NCBI GenBank assembly: GCA_963720765.1
Contig: CAVRGS010000002.1
Location: 434,001 to 498,000 of the forward strand
DNA: 64,000 bases
Source: DASUAS01 sp963720765
GTDB lineage: Bacteria; Actinomycetota; Acidimicrobiia; IMCC26256; DASPTH01
Direction of reading: 5' to 3'
Shown: positions 42,948-51,953 of the stretch, piece after piece
Numbering within the stretch: the stretch's first letter is position 1
Layout: each line of letters begins with the position of its first letter
Program-made: the position numbers and the translations under genes
Notes under the pieces: model-generated
Told to the model about the DNA's origin: nothing
Databases searched by the model: none
The model's input: the letters and a program-made list of their open reading frames with translations, nothing else

Positions 42948-43733
42948 TCAGCGTCCCTGCCACTCGGGTGCGCGCTTCTCGGCGAACGCCCTGAGACCCT
43001 CGGCGGCGTCCTCCGACTCGAGCAGCTCGTCGAGCAACGCGCGCGAGACCTCGCGCAGCGTCTCGTCGTCGGCCAGCGTGGCGGCGCGCACCACCTGTCG
43101 GCTGGCATGCACTGCGAGCGGTGCGGCCTCGGTGATCGCGCGGGCGACCTCCATCGCGGTGTCGAACGCCGCGCCCGGTTCGACGAGACGGCTGACCAGC
43201 CCCAGCTGATCGGCGCGCGCGGCGTCGATCGGCTCGCCGGTGAGGATGGCGTCCATCGCCGCGGCCCGACCGATCGCGCGCGGAAGCCGGAACAGCCCGC
43301 CCGCGGCGGCGATGAGGTTGTGGCGAACCTCGGCCAGGCCGAACGACGACCGCGCGGTCGCGACCACGATGTCGGCGGCGAGCACGATCTCCATGCCGCC
43401 CGCGGTGGCGAGTCCATCGACCGCCGCCACGATCGGCTTGGCACGGTCGCGGTACACGAACCCGGCGAAGCCCCCGCGGTCGGTGTCGAGGGTGGCGGCG
43501 GTGCCGGTCTCGCGGATCACCTTCAGGTCGGCACCGGCGCAGAACACCGGCCGGATCTGTCCTTCGACGTTGGCGGTGAGCACTCCTACCCGCAGGTCGC
43601 GATCGGTCTCGAGTCGGTCGACGGCGCTCTCCAGCGCGAGCACGACGTCGCGGTCGACCGCGTTGCGGGCCTCGGGTCGATTGAGCGTGATGACACCGAT
43701 CCGATCGACGGTCTCGTAGAGAACGGAGGTCAC
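42948..43733 (-). CDS. Enoyl-CoA hydratase/isomerase
   Basis: 261 residues from GTG 43733, preceded by GGGGCC only. VGVLTANVEGQIRPVFCAGA with DLKVIRETG and PIVAAVDGLATAGGMEIVLA form the crotonase oxyanion hole. LNRPEARNAVDRDVVLALES is the standard N-terminal segment, and LPRAIGRAAAMDAILTG the helix following the catalytic loop. It hydrates enoyl-CoA esters in beta-oxidation-like steps. It appears to share an operon with the TetR gene. Confidence 0.88.
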   Translation of the reverse strand: MTSVLYETVDRIGVITLNRPEARNAVDRDVVLALESAVDRLETDRDLRVGVLTANVEGQIRPVFCAGADLKVIRETGTAATLDTDRGGFAGFVYRDRAKPIVAAVDGLATAGGMEIVLAADIVVATARSSFGLAEVRHNLIAAAGGLFRLPRAIGRAAAMDAILTGEPIDAARADQLGLVSRLVEPGAAFDTAMEVARAITEAAPLAVHASRQVVRAATLADDETLREVSRALLDELLESEDAAEGLRAFAEKRAPEWQGR

Positions 43734-43748
43734 GGCCCCAAATGTAGG

Positions 43749-43764
43749 GTGACTGGTCAGTACA
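43749..43764. promoter_or_regulatory. Predicted TetR-type operator, site c
   Basis: GTGACTG-GT-CAGTACA lies between the divergent enoyl-CoA hydratase (start 43733) and SDR (start 43800) genes. The right half CAGTACA is the same as in site d; the left arm matches its partner at four of seven positions. Confidence 0.6.
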
Positions 43765-43799
43765 AACCGACGAACCTCTTCTCTCGACGGCGGTGGGCG

Positions 43800-44702
43800 A
43801 TGGACGGCTTGGGCTTCGAAGGACGCGTCGCAGTGGTCACGGGGGCCGGGCGCGGCATCGGCCGGGCCCATGCCCGACTCCTCGCCGACCTCGGCGCGAG
43901 CGTGGTGGTGAACGACCTGGGCGGGTCGATGACCGGGGGTGGCGCCGACGCGGGTCCCGCGGCGGACGTGGTCGACGAGATCGTCGCCGCCGGTGGGAGC
44001 GCGGTCGCCGACATCAGTGACGTCTCCGCGGTGGAGGGTGCCGGTGCGCTCATCGACACCGCAGTCGAGCGGTTCGGCCGCATCGACGCGGTCGTCAACA
44101 ACGCCGGGATCATCCGTTGGGCGACCTTCCCCGAGGCCGACGCCGAGAACCTCGACCGCCACCTCGCGGTGCACGTCGGCGGGGCGTTCCACACCGCGCG
44201 CGCGGCGTGGCCGCACTTCGTGGAGCAGGGCTACGGCCGCATCGTCAACACGACATCGTCGGGGATGTTCGGGTTGCCCAACAACGTGGGGTACGCCACC
44301 GCCAAGGCCGCGGTGGTCGGCATGACGCGCAGCCTGGCCACCGCGGGGGCGAAGCACGGCATCCGCTGCAACCTGGTCGCGCCCGCCGCGTTCACGCGCA
44401 TGGCCGGCGCGGCCGACGACGACTCGGCGATGGCGACGACCATGGCGCCCGAGCTGGTCGCGCCGATGGTCGCGTTCCTCGCGCACGAGGACTGCCCGGT
44501 GACCGGTGAGATCTACTCCGCGGGCGCGGGGCGGTTCGCCCGCATCTTCATCGCGCAGGCGGAGGGGTACGCCGACACGACCGGCGCTCCCACCGTGGAC
44601 GACGTCGCCGCGCACTGGGCCGAGATCAACGACGACTCGACCTACACCATCCCCGCCGACCTCATGGCCTGGTCAGAGGCCTTCTTGGCCCACCTGACCT
44701 GA
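43800..44702 (+). CDS. Short-chain dehydrogenase, multifunctional-enzyme type
   Basis: 300 residues. TGAGRGIG, then VVVNDLGGSMTGGGADAGPA: the VVNDLGG segment is characteristic of (3R)-hydroxyacyl-CoA dehydrogenases related to peroxisomal HSD17B4/FOX2. NNAGIIRW, TTSSGMFGLPNNVG and YATAKAAV give the catalytic set, and a C-terminal extension includes TVDDVAAHWAEIND. It would oxidise hydroxyacyl-CoA after the hydratase encoded divergently. The gene ends before palindromic repeat copy 3. Confidence 0.88.
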   Translation: MDGLGFEGRVAVVTGAGRGIGRAHARLLADLGASVVVNDLGGSMTGGGADAGPAADVVDEIVAAGGSAVADISDVSAVEGAGALIDTAVERFGRIDAVVNNAGIIRWATFPEADAENLDRHLAVHVGGAFHTARAAWPHFVEQGYGRIVNTTSSGMFGLPNNVGYATAKAAVVGMTRSLATAGAKHGIRCNLVAPAAFTRMAGAADDDSAMATTMAPELVAPMVAFLAHEDCPVTGEIYSAGAGRFARIFIAQAEGYADTTGAPTVDDVAAHWAEINDDSTYTIPADLMAWSEAFLAHLT

Positions 44703-44712
44703 GCGCTCATTT

Positions 44713-44751
44713 GGCGTGGTTCGTGTGCCGCTACGGCACACCAACCACGCC
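44713..44751. repeat. Intergenic palindromic repeat, copy 3
   Basis: GGCGTGGTTCGTGTGCC and GGCACACCAACCACGCC form a 17-bp stem with one mismatch around GCTAC. It sits between the convergent SDR and acyl-CoA ligase genes, seven bases from the latter's stop, and shares its arms with the copies at 2901 and 3911. Confidence 0.8.
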
Positions 44752-44758
44752 GAATCGC

Positions 44759-46276
44759 CTAGAGGAGCTCGCGGAGGTCGCGCTTGAGGACCTTGCCACT
44801 CGGGTTGCGGGGGAGGGCGTCGATGAACGCGATGTCCTTGGGCACCTTGAACTTGGCGAGCTGCGCGCGGCAATGATCGACCAGCGCATCGGCGGTGATG
44901 CCCGCGTCGTCGACGACGACGAACGCGACCGGCACCTCACCCCAGCGTTCGTCGGGCCGTCCGACCACCGCCGCCTCGACCACACCGCCGTACTCGTACA
45001 GCACGCGCTCCACCTCGGAGCCGGCGATGTTCTCGCCCCCGGACACGATCATGTCCTTGAGGCGATCGACGATGGAGAGGAAGCCGTCTTCATCGACCAC
45101 GCCGATGTCGCCAGTGTGGAACCAGCCACCGCGGAACGCGGCCGCGGTGGCATCGGGATCGCGCCAGTAGCCCACGAACACCTTCGGTCCGCGCAGGACG
45201 ACCTCGCCGCGTTCACCCGGCGGCAACGACGCACCATCCTCGTCCCAGATGTCGAGCTCGAGGTACTGGCACGGCCGCCCGACGCTCCCGAGCTTGCTGA
45301 CCGTGTGCTCGCGGTCGAGGAAGGTGTCGCCGGAGACAGTCTCGGTGAGCCCGTACGCGTCGGCGAACCACGCCGACGGGAACGTGGTGCGGATGCGCTC
45401 GATGGTGGGGATGGGCATCTTCTCGCCGCCGGCGATGATCACGCGCACCGACGACAGATCGCGCGACTCGATGCCGGGGACGTCGAGCACCGCGCGCACC
45501 ATCGCCGGTGCTGCCCAGATCGTGGTGACGCGCGAACGCTCGATCTCGTCGACGACCGCGCCGGCGTCGAACGTGGTGTGCACGATCGTGGTGGCACCGA
45601 CCGCGATCATCGTGGTGGTGACGAGGTCGAGCGCGCCGACGTGGTACAGCGGCCCGCACGCGAGGCCGACGTCGTCGGTCGTGAACCCGAACTCGGTGAC
45701 GTGCGCGTAGTTCTTCCACGCCAGGTTGGCGTGGGTGAGCATCACGCCCTTCGGGCGGCCGGTCGTGCCCGATGTGTACATGAGGCGGTGGAGATCGTCG
45801 GCGCCAGCCGCTGCGCGCGGGAGCGGTGCGCCGTCGGCGCTCAGGTTGGCGAACCGTTCCCAACCACTGACCGCGTCGTCACCCACGCGGATGCGCGCGA
45901 GATCAGGGAGCTCGTCGATCGCGGCGTCGGCGAGCTCGACCAGTTCCGGGCTACACACGAGCGCGCGCGCGCCCGAGTGGTCGAGGATGAAGCGCAGCTC
46001 GGGAGCGGCCAGGCGCCAGTTGATCGGCATCGCGATCGCGCCGAGGTGGTTGGCGGCGAAGATCGTGGCGAGGAACTCGAGGTTGTTGTACGAGAGCAGC
46101 GCGACCACGTCGCCTGCACCCACGCCGCGTGCCGCGAGCCCACCCGCGACCTGCGCAGACCACTCCCGCATGTCGGCGTAGGTGACGATCCGGTCACCGT
46201 GCACCGCGAGCGGCTTCGCGGGCGCGCGTTCGGCGTGGTGCGCGAGCACGCTGCACCAGCTCACGTCGGGCATCAT
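44759..46276 (-). CDS. Acyl-CoA synthetase (AMP-forming)
   Basis: 505 residues from ATG 46276. Adenylate-forming motifs are complete: A3 LMYTSGTTGRPKGVMLTHAN, A5 YGLTETVSGDT, A7 GWFHTGDIGVVDEDGFLSIV, A8 DRLKDMIVSGGENIAGSEVE, and the catalytic Lys in NPSGKVLKRDLREL. It activates a carboxylic acid to its CoA ester through an acyl-adenylate. In this cluster it would activate the ring-opened acid. It lies in an apparent minus-strand operon with two SDR genes. Confidence 0.93.
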   Translation of the reverse strand: MMPDVSWCSVLAHHAERAPAKPLAVHGDRIVTYADMREWSAQVAGGLAARGVGAGDVVALLSYNNLEFLATIFAANHLGAIAMPINWRLAAPELRFILDHSGARALVCSPELVELADAAIDELPDLARIRVGDDAVSGWERFANLSADGAPLPRAAAGADDLHRLMYTSGTTGRPKGVMLTHANLAWKNYAHVTEFGFTTDDVGLACGPLYHVGALDLVTTTMIAVGATTIVHTTFDAGAVVDEIERSRVTTIWAAPAMVRAVLDVPGIESRDLSSVRVIIAGGEKMPIPTIERIRTTFPSAWFADAYGLTETVSGDTFLDREHTVSKLGSVGRPCQYLELDIWDEDGASLPPGERGEVVLRGPKVFVGYWRDPDATAAAFRGGWFHTGDIGVVDEDGFLSIVDRLKDMIVSGGENIAGSEVERVLYEYGGVVEAAVVGRPDERWGEVPVAFVVVDDAGITADALVDHCRAQLAKFKVPKDIAFIDALPRNPSGKVLKRDLRELL

Positions 46277-46287
46277 GAGCTCGACCA

Positions 46288-47031
46288 CTATGGCGCGGCG
46301 TACCCGCCGTCGACCACGATCGCCGAGCCCGTGGTCCAGCGCGCGCCCTCGCTCGCGAGGTAGGAGTACGCGCCGAGCAGGTCGTCGGCGGAGCCGAGGC
46401 CGAGCGGATGCTTCACCGCGATGGCATCGATCGCCTCCTGCGGCAGGCCCTCGTGGATGCCGGAGAGGAAGGTGCCCGGGCACACGCAATTCACCCGGAT
46501 GCCTTCGCGGGCGTACTCGACGGCCGCGACCTTGGCGAGCTGGATGACGGCGGCCTTGGTCGCGCAGTACGGCGCCGCGTGTGACCACGCGGTCATGCCC
46601 GCGACCGACGCGGTGAGGATGATCGACCCCGAACGCCGGGGACGCATCACCCCGACCGCGGCGGTGATGCCGTTGACCGCGCCGAGCACGTTGACCCGGA
46701 ACGAACGTTCCCAGTCGTCGAGGGTCAGGTTGTGGATGCGCCCGTTGGGCGCCAGCACGCCGGCATTGCTGATCAACACGTCGAGGTGTCCGAAGCGGTC
46801 GACCGCGCGCGCCACGACGGCCTCGACATCCGCGAGCGCGCTCACGTCGGCCAACACGGTGGCGACGTCGCCGCGCGCATCGGGGAGTCCGGCCACGCTT
46901 GCCGCGAGCATGTCGTCGCTCAGATCGCTGAGCACGATGTCGGTGTCGGGTTCGCCGGCAAATCGGCGCGACAACGCGGCGCCGAGGGTGCCGCCCGCCC
47001 CGGTGATGGCGACGACACGACGCTCACTCAT
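46288..47031 (-). CDS. Short-chain dehydrogenase/reductase
   Basis: 247 residues. TGAGGTLG is the coenzyme motif (third Gly in a variant position), VLSDLSDD sets NAD preference, SNAGVLAPNG, ILTASVAGMTAW and YCATKAAV give the active site, and GSAIVVDGGYAAP the ending. Its ATG overlaps the stop of the next SDR upstream (TCAT on the plus strand, 47028-47031), so the two are coupled. Probably oxidises a cyclic or hydroxyacyl alcohol in the same pathway. Confidence 0.88.
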   Translation of the reverse strand: MSERRVVAITGAGGTLGAALSRRFAGEPDTDIVLSDLSDDMLAASVAGLPDARGDVATVLADVSALADVEAVVARAVDRFGHLDVLISNAGVLAPNGRIHNLTLDDWERSFRVNVLGAVNGITAAVGVMRPRRSGSIILTASVAGMTAWSHAAPYCATKAAVIQLAKVAAVEYAREGIRVNCVCPGTFLSGIHEGLPQEAIDAIAVKHPLGLGSADDLLGAYSYLASEGARWTTGSAIVVDGGYAAP

Positions 47032-47807
47032 ACGAGCAGGTATCCGCCGTCGACCGTGAACACGGTGCCGGTGACGAAGGCCGACGCGTCGGACGCGAGG
47101 AACTCGTACGCGCCGACGAGATCTTCCGGTGCGCCCCACCGCTGCTGCGCGGTGTGTGCGAGCACGCCAGCACCGAGCTCGGGATCGTGCTTCCATGGCT
47201 CCACCAAGGGCGAGTCGAACCACCCCGGTGCGACCACGTTGACGGTGATGCCGGCGGGCGCGAGGTCGAGCGCGAGCGCCTTGGCCAGGCCGACCAGACC
47301 GGCCTTCGACGCGCTGTACGCGGCGAGTCCGCGGCGCGGACGCTCGCCGAGCACCGAGCCGGTGAAGATGATGCGACCGCCGTCGCCCATCACGCGCGCC
47401 GCGGCGCGTGCACCGAGGAACGAGCCGGTGAGGTTGACGTCGATGATGGCGCGCCACACCGACGCCGAGGTCTTGCGGGGCCCGGCGACGACGGGGGAGA
47501 TGCCCGCGTTGCAGATCCACGCGTCCACACCACCCCATTCGGAAACGACCGCGTCGGCGACCGCCTCGTTGGAGTCTTCGTCGGTGACCTCGCCGGGCAC
47601 CACGAGCGACGGGCCGGACAACTCGTCGGCCACCGCCTTGAGGTCGGCTTCGGTGCGGGCGACGAGCGCGACCAGGGCACCGCCGCGGGAGAAGGCGCTG
47701 GCGAGCAGTCGGCCCAGGCCCCGGCTGGCGCCGGTGATGACGACCCGCTTCCCCGCCACGTCGCCGACGCGAGGGTACGACTCGGGCAGGTCGACCTGGT
47801 TGGACAT
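47028..47807 (-). CDS. Short-chain dehydrogenase/reductase
   Basis: 259 residues from ATG 47807. TGASRGLG, VARTEADL (Arg favouring NADP), CNAGISPVV, FTGSVLGERPRRG and YSASKAGL form the catalytic set; GTVFTVDGGYLLV ends the protein. First gene of the minus-strand SDR-SDR-ligase operon, with operator site d in front. Confidence 0.88.
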   Translation of the reverse strand: MSNQVDLPESYPRVGDVAGKRVVITGASRGLGRLLASAFSRGGALVALVARTEADLKAVADELSGPSLVVPGEVTDEDSNEAVADAVVSEWGGVDAWICNAGISPVVAGPRKTSASVWRAIIDVNLTGSFLGARAAARVMGDGGRIIFTGSVLGERPRRGLAAYSASKAGLVGLAKALALDLAPAGITVNVVAPGWFDSPLVEPWKHDPELGAGVLAHTAQQRWGAPEDLVGAYEFLASDASAFVTGTVFTVDGGYLLV

Positions 47808-47848
47808 CCCGCTGAACCGCCTCCGGTGCCGCGTGTGCGCAGGTTTTT

Positions 47849-47864
47849 TGTACCGGTCAGTACA
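47849..47864. promoter_or_regulatory. Predicted TetR-type operator, site d
   Basis: TGTACCG-GT-CAGTACA matches at six of seven arm positions. It lies between the divergent SDR (start 47807) and E1 (start 47876) genes, followed at once by a further GTACA. It is 11 bases from the E1 start, so the E1 transcript would have almost no leader or the site would block initiation directly. Confidence 0.7.
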
Positions 47865-47875
47865 GTACACGTCCG

Positions 47876-49842
47876 ATGTTCAGCCAGGCCGACCTGCTCG
47901 AGCTCCACCGGCGCATGTTGGTGATCCGCGGGTTCGAGCAGCGGGTGTCCGTGCTCTATCGCGACGGCGAGGTGCCCGGGTTCGTGCACCTCTCGATCGG
48001 GCAGGAGGCGTCGGCAGTCGGCGCGTGCTGGCCGCTCACTGCGCACGACGTCATCACCTCGACCCACCGCGGGCACGGGCATTGCCTCGCGAAGGGTCTC
48101 GGTGTGCTGGGCATGTTCGCCGAGCTCATGGCGAAGGACGCGGGCACGAACCGCGGGTCGCGGTGGCTCGATGCACATCGCCGACCCGACGCTGGGCATC
48201 TTCGGCGCCAACGGCATCGTCGGTGCGGGTTTGCCGATCGCAGTGGGCGCGGCGACCGCGTCGGAGCTGCGTCACGACGGCACCGTCGCAGTTGCGTTCT
48301 TCGGTGACGGCGCAGTCGCGCACGGCACCTTCCACGAAGCCGTCAACCTCGCAGCGGTGTGGCACCTCCCCGTGATCTTCTTCTGTGAGGACAACGGCTA
48401 CGCCGAGTTCTCGCCCGCTTCCACGCAGCATGCGGCGTCGCTCTCGCAGCGCGCCGCGGGGTACGGCATCGGGCACGTTGCGGTCGACGGGAACGACGTG
48501 GTCGCGACGGCTACGACCATGCACGAAGTGGTCGACGGTGTGCGCGCGGGCGGCGGCCCGGTGCTGGTCGAAGCGACGACGTACCGCTGGCACGGTCACT
48601 ACGAGGGCGACCCCGAGCGCTACCGCTCACCGGAGGAGAAGCACGAGTGGGAGGCCCGTGACCCGCTCGTGATCAGTGCGCGCCACTTGCGCGACGCGGG
48701 CGTGTCCGACGCCGTCGCTCGCGAAGATGGATGACGAGGTCGCGCGCGAGCTCGACGCCGCGATCGTCGCCGCTCGCGAGCTCGCGCAGCCTGCGGTGGA
48801 CACGCTTCATGACTTCGTCGTGCGCGCGCGGCCCCCACGTGCCGAACCACCTCCATCGCCGAGCGACGCGCCGGTGTTCCGCGTGATGGATGCGGTGCAC
48901 GACGCGCTCGAAGTGGAACTGGCGTCTGACGAGCGGGTCTTCGTCGCCGGTATCGACGTCGCAGCCGGCGGCAACGTGTTCGGCCTCACACGGGGGCTGT
49001 TCACCGAGTTCGGCGAGCGCGTGCGCGACACCCCGATCTCCGAGAGCGCGATCGTCGGGCTCGGCGTGGGCGCGGCGATGGCGGGCATGCGGCCGGTGGT
49101 CGAGCTGATGTACCTCGACTTCCTCGGCGTGTGCCTGGACCAGTTGCTGAACCAGGCGGCCAAGCTCCCGTTCATGACGGGAGGCGCGGCGCAGATGGCG
49201 CTCACCGTGCGCACGCAGTTCGGCGCCGGTCGCTCGTCGGGCAGCCAGCACTCGCAGAGCCTGGAGGCACTGCTCGCGCACATCCCGGGCCTCACCGTGG
49301 TGATGCCGTCGACACCCGCCGACACCTACGGACTGCTGCGCGCCGCCATCCAGGATCCCAACCCGGTCGTGTTCATCGAGAACCGGCTGCTCTACGGGAT
49401 GAAGGGACCCCGCCCGCCGGTCGACCACGTGCTGCCCATCGGGCGTGCCGCCGTCGTGCGTCCGGGCACCGACGTGACGCTGGTCTCGGTGTCGCGCATG
49501 GTGCACGACGCGCTCGCGGCGGCGGAGCTCGTCGCGGCGGAGGGCATCTCGGTCGAGGTGATCGACCTGCGCACGGTCGCGCCCCTCGACACCACGACGA
49601 TCCTCGAGTCGGTCGCGCGCACCAGCCGGTTGCTGATCGCGCACGAGGCGGTGGTGCCCTTCGGTATCGGTGCGGAGATCGCGGCGACGGTCGCGTACGA
49701 AGGCTTCTGGAACCTCGACGCGCCGATCGCGCGCGTCGGTGCCGCGGCGACGCCGCCGCCCTACGCGCCAGACCTCGAACGCGCGTGGCTTCCGGACAGC
49801 GACACCATCGCCGACGCGATCCGCCGAGTCGCTCGGGCATGA
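47876..49842 (+). CDS. Thiamine-dependent 2-oxoacid dehydrogenase E1, fused alpha-beta, with two frameshifts
   Basis: Alpha part: HRRMLVIRGFEQRVSVLYRD, GFVHLSIGQEASAVGACWPL and HRGHGHCLAKG; after a break near 48157, MHIADPTLGIFGANGIVGAG and the thiamine-diphosphate motif FFGDGAVAHGTFHEAVNLAA to CEDNGYAEF. A second break near 48722 leads to the beta part: VFVAGIDVAAGGNVFGLTRG, DTPISESAIVGLGVGAAMAG, RPVVELMYLDFLGVCLDQLL and LLIAHEAVVPFGIGAEIAAT. Repaired, it is about 655 residues, the size of single-chain E1 proteins of actinobacteria. It would decarboxylate a 2-oxoacid or oxidise acetoin. No E2 or E3 gene is nearby. Confidence 0.83.
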
Positions 49843-50200
49843 GCCCGGCATCGTCCCCGCGCCTCGTCGACGCCCGCAGAGCGGTGGGACGGACCGTTGC
49901 GGTTGTCGGCTGATCGCCAGCGCTCCCGGCGGTCTCGTCGTGTCATGCTGGCGTCGTGGTCTCGATGACCGTACGACCGAGGTGCAGAGCACGCCAGCAG
50001 GGAACCGGTCGCGTCGAGCGGCGAAGTACTTGTGAGGAGGGCGGGACCTGCGACTGCGCGGTAGGACCCACCGTGCTGCTTCGTCGGCTGCGAGCCGACC
50101 CCGATCACGGACTGTCGCGTGCCGAGCGGCAGACGTGGGTCGCGTGCCAACGTCCCTGGACTCACACATCGGGACAGTTCCGCGACACCGGGGACTGCAG
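49843..50200. other. Intergenic region with no recognisable gene
   Basis: About 360 bases between the E1 gene and a convergent small gene. Reading frames here are short and unlike any family I know; no repeat or hairpin stands out. Confidence 0.5.
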
Positions 50201-50461
50201 CTACCCGGCGACGAAGATCTTGATGGTCTCCGCGCGGACGCCGTCGTACTCCTCGGCTTGGCGTGCCTCCTCGGTTTCGAGCGCTGACTGAAGGGTCTCC
50301 ATGTCCGGGGTTTCGATCAGAACGGCGACCAGCGTCTGGTCTCCGCCGGGCTGTCGGAAGGGCGTGACCTTCATCCCTCGCTGCTCGAAGAACTCCGCTC
50401 GCTTCGGCGAAGCGAACCAGTGCTCGACATCGTTGACCTCGTGCGTCGCAATGACCTGCAT
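50201..50461 (-). CDS. Small dimeric alpha-beta-barrel-like protein
   Basis: 86 residues from ATG 50461, chosen over an upstream GTG because GAGAGGTG lies seven bases before it. It reads MQVIATHEVNDVEHWFASPK, then RGMKVTPFRQPGGDQTLVAV and LIETPDMETLQSALETEEAR, ending TIKIFVAG. The alternating strands and helices resemble ferredoxin-like alpha-beta proteins of the antibiotic-monooxygenase/DUF kind. Function unknown. Confidence 0.7.
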   Translation of the reverse strand: MQVIATHEVNDVEHWFASPKRAEFFEQRGMKVTPFRQPGGDQTLVAVLIETPDMETLQSALETEEARQAEEYDGVRAETIKIFVAG

Positions 50462-50769
50462 GGTGAACACCTCTCAAGGGCGGACCGCCGCGGGCAGCGG
50501 GGAAACGCGGACGATACACGTGAACCCGTGCGTCGAACGCCGAGACGGGCAAGTGTTGCCGTCCTCACTGAGCAATCTGCACCCGATGACAACGCGGGGT
50601 TGACATGACGACCATCGGTTGTCATCGATGGCGCATGGACAACAGCAAAGAGAACGATCGAGCGGGTGGAGGAAGTCGGAGCAGAAGCGCTTGAGCACGC
50701 TCGGGCCACACCTCGCTCGCGAAGGAGCGTCGACGGCTGCTCGAACAGTTGATCGCGGATCGCCACTCC
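50462..50769. other. Intergenic region with inverted repeat
   Basis: CGATGACAAC (50584-50593) and GTTGTCATCG (50618-50627) form a 10-base inverted repeat with a 24-base gap, upstream of the small barrel-like gene on the minus strand. It could be an operator or weak hairpin. No gene is supported. Confidence 0.4.
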
Positions 50770-51921
50770 CTAACAGCCCAACGCACGCGCGATGACGAGG
50801 TGCTGGATCTCGTTGGTGCCCTCACCGATCTCGAGCACCTTCGAGTCACAGTAGAAGCGCGCCACCGGCGACTCCAGCATGTAACCGAGGCCACCGTGGA
50901 TCTGCACCGCCTCCGACGCGGCCCACGTCGCGAGCCGGCTGGCCTTGAGCTTCGCCATCGCGGCTTCCTTGAGGAACGGCTCGCCGGCATCGCGCAGTGA
51001 CGCGGCGCGGTAGGTGAGCCAGCGCGCGGCTTCGAGCTCGGTGGCGATGTCGGCCAGCTTGAATTGCGTCGCCTGGAACTTCGAGATGGGCTGGCCGAAC
51101 TGCACGCGTTGACCGGCGTAGTCCATCGCCAGGTTCAGCACAGCTCGGGTGAGGCTCAACGACAGCGCGGCGATCGAGATGCGCCCGACCTCGAGCGTCT
51201 GGAGGAACTGGCTGAGCCCCATCGCGGGATCACCGACGAGGTGTTCGTCGGCGACCCACACGTCATCGAACCAGAGCTCGCGCGTGTCGAGCCCCTTCCA
51301 CCCGATCCCGCGCATCTTCGGGCCCATCGTGAACCCGGCAGTGTCCTTCTCGACGACGAACGTGCCGTACGACGGCTTGGCGTCCATGGCGCCGGTCTCG
51401 GTGCGCGCCAGGAGCGTCACCCCGAACGACATGTCGGTGCCCGCGTTGGAGATGAACGTCTTGCGCCCGTTGATCAGCCAGCCGCCGTCGTGACGAACGG
51501 CTCGCGTCTGGATCCCGCGCGCGTCGGAGCCGGCGTCGGGTTCGGTGAGTCCGAACGCACCGAGCACGCGTCCTTCGGCGAGCGGCCGCAGCCAACGCTC
51601 GCGCTGGTCGTCGTTGCCGAAGAGCAGCAGCGGCAACGACCCGATGGTGACGTGTGCCTGCCACGCAGCGGCCACCGACTGGTCGGCCAGACCGAGCTGC
51701 TCCATCGCGGCGACGAAGCCGACCGTCGACATGCCGATCCCGCCCCACTCCTCGGGCACCAACATGCCGAGCAACCCGAGCGCACCCATCTCGCGCAAGA
51801 GGTCGGTGGGGCAGACCGCGTCGTCCCACGCCTTCGGCGCCCGGACCGCGATCTCCTTCTGGGCGAAGTCACGGCACAGCGCCGCGAGGTCCTGCTCGGC
51901 CTCGGTCAGCGAGAAGTCCAT
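50770..51921 (-). CDS. Acyl-CoA dehydrogenase
   Basis: 383 residues. MDFSLTEAEQDLAALCRDFA starts the helical N-domain; FGLTEPDAGSDARGIQTRAV and INGRKTFISNAGTDMSFGVT line the FAD and substrate site; GQRVQFGQPISKFQATQFKL and AVQIHGGLGYMLESPVARFY follow, with the catalytic Glu in EIGEGTNEIQHL. It forms enoyl-CoA from saturated acyl-CoA and passes electrons to ETF. Operator site e sits 14 bases before the start, tying it to the catabolic regulon. Confidence 0.93.
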   Translation of the reverse strand: MDFSLTEAEQDLAALCRDFAQKEIAVRAPKAWDDAVCPTDLLREMGALGLLGMLVPEEWGGIGMSTVGFVAAMEQLGLADQSVAAAWQAHVTIGSLPLLLFGNDDQRERWLRPLAEGRVLGAFGLTEPDAGSDARGIQTRAVRHDGGWLINGRKTFISNAGTDMSFGVTLLARTETGAMDAKPSYGTFVVEKDTAGFTMGPKMRGIGWKGLDTRELWFDDVWVADEHLVGDPAMGLSQFLQTLEVGRISIAALSLSLTRAVLNLAMDYAGQRVQFGQPISKFQATQFKLADIATELEAARWLTYRAASLRDAGEPFLKEAAMAKLKASRLATWAASEAVQIHGGLGYMLESPVARFYCDSKVLEIGEGTNEIQHLVIARALGC

Positions 51922-51934
51922 CGCCCGATGCTAT

Positions 51935-51950
51935 TGGACCGAGCGGTACA
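51935..51950. promoter_or_regulatory. Predicted TetR-type operator, site e
   Basis: TGGACCG-AG-CGGTACA matches its mate at six of seven arm positions. It fills most of the 32-base gap upstream of the acyl-CoA dehydrogenase start on the minus strand. Confidence 0.65.
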
Positions 51951-51953
51951 AAC

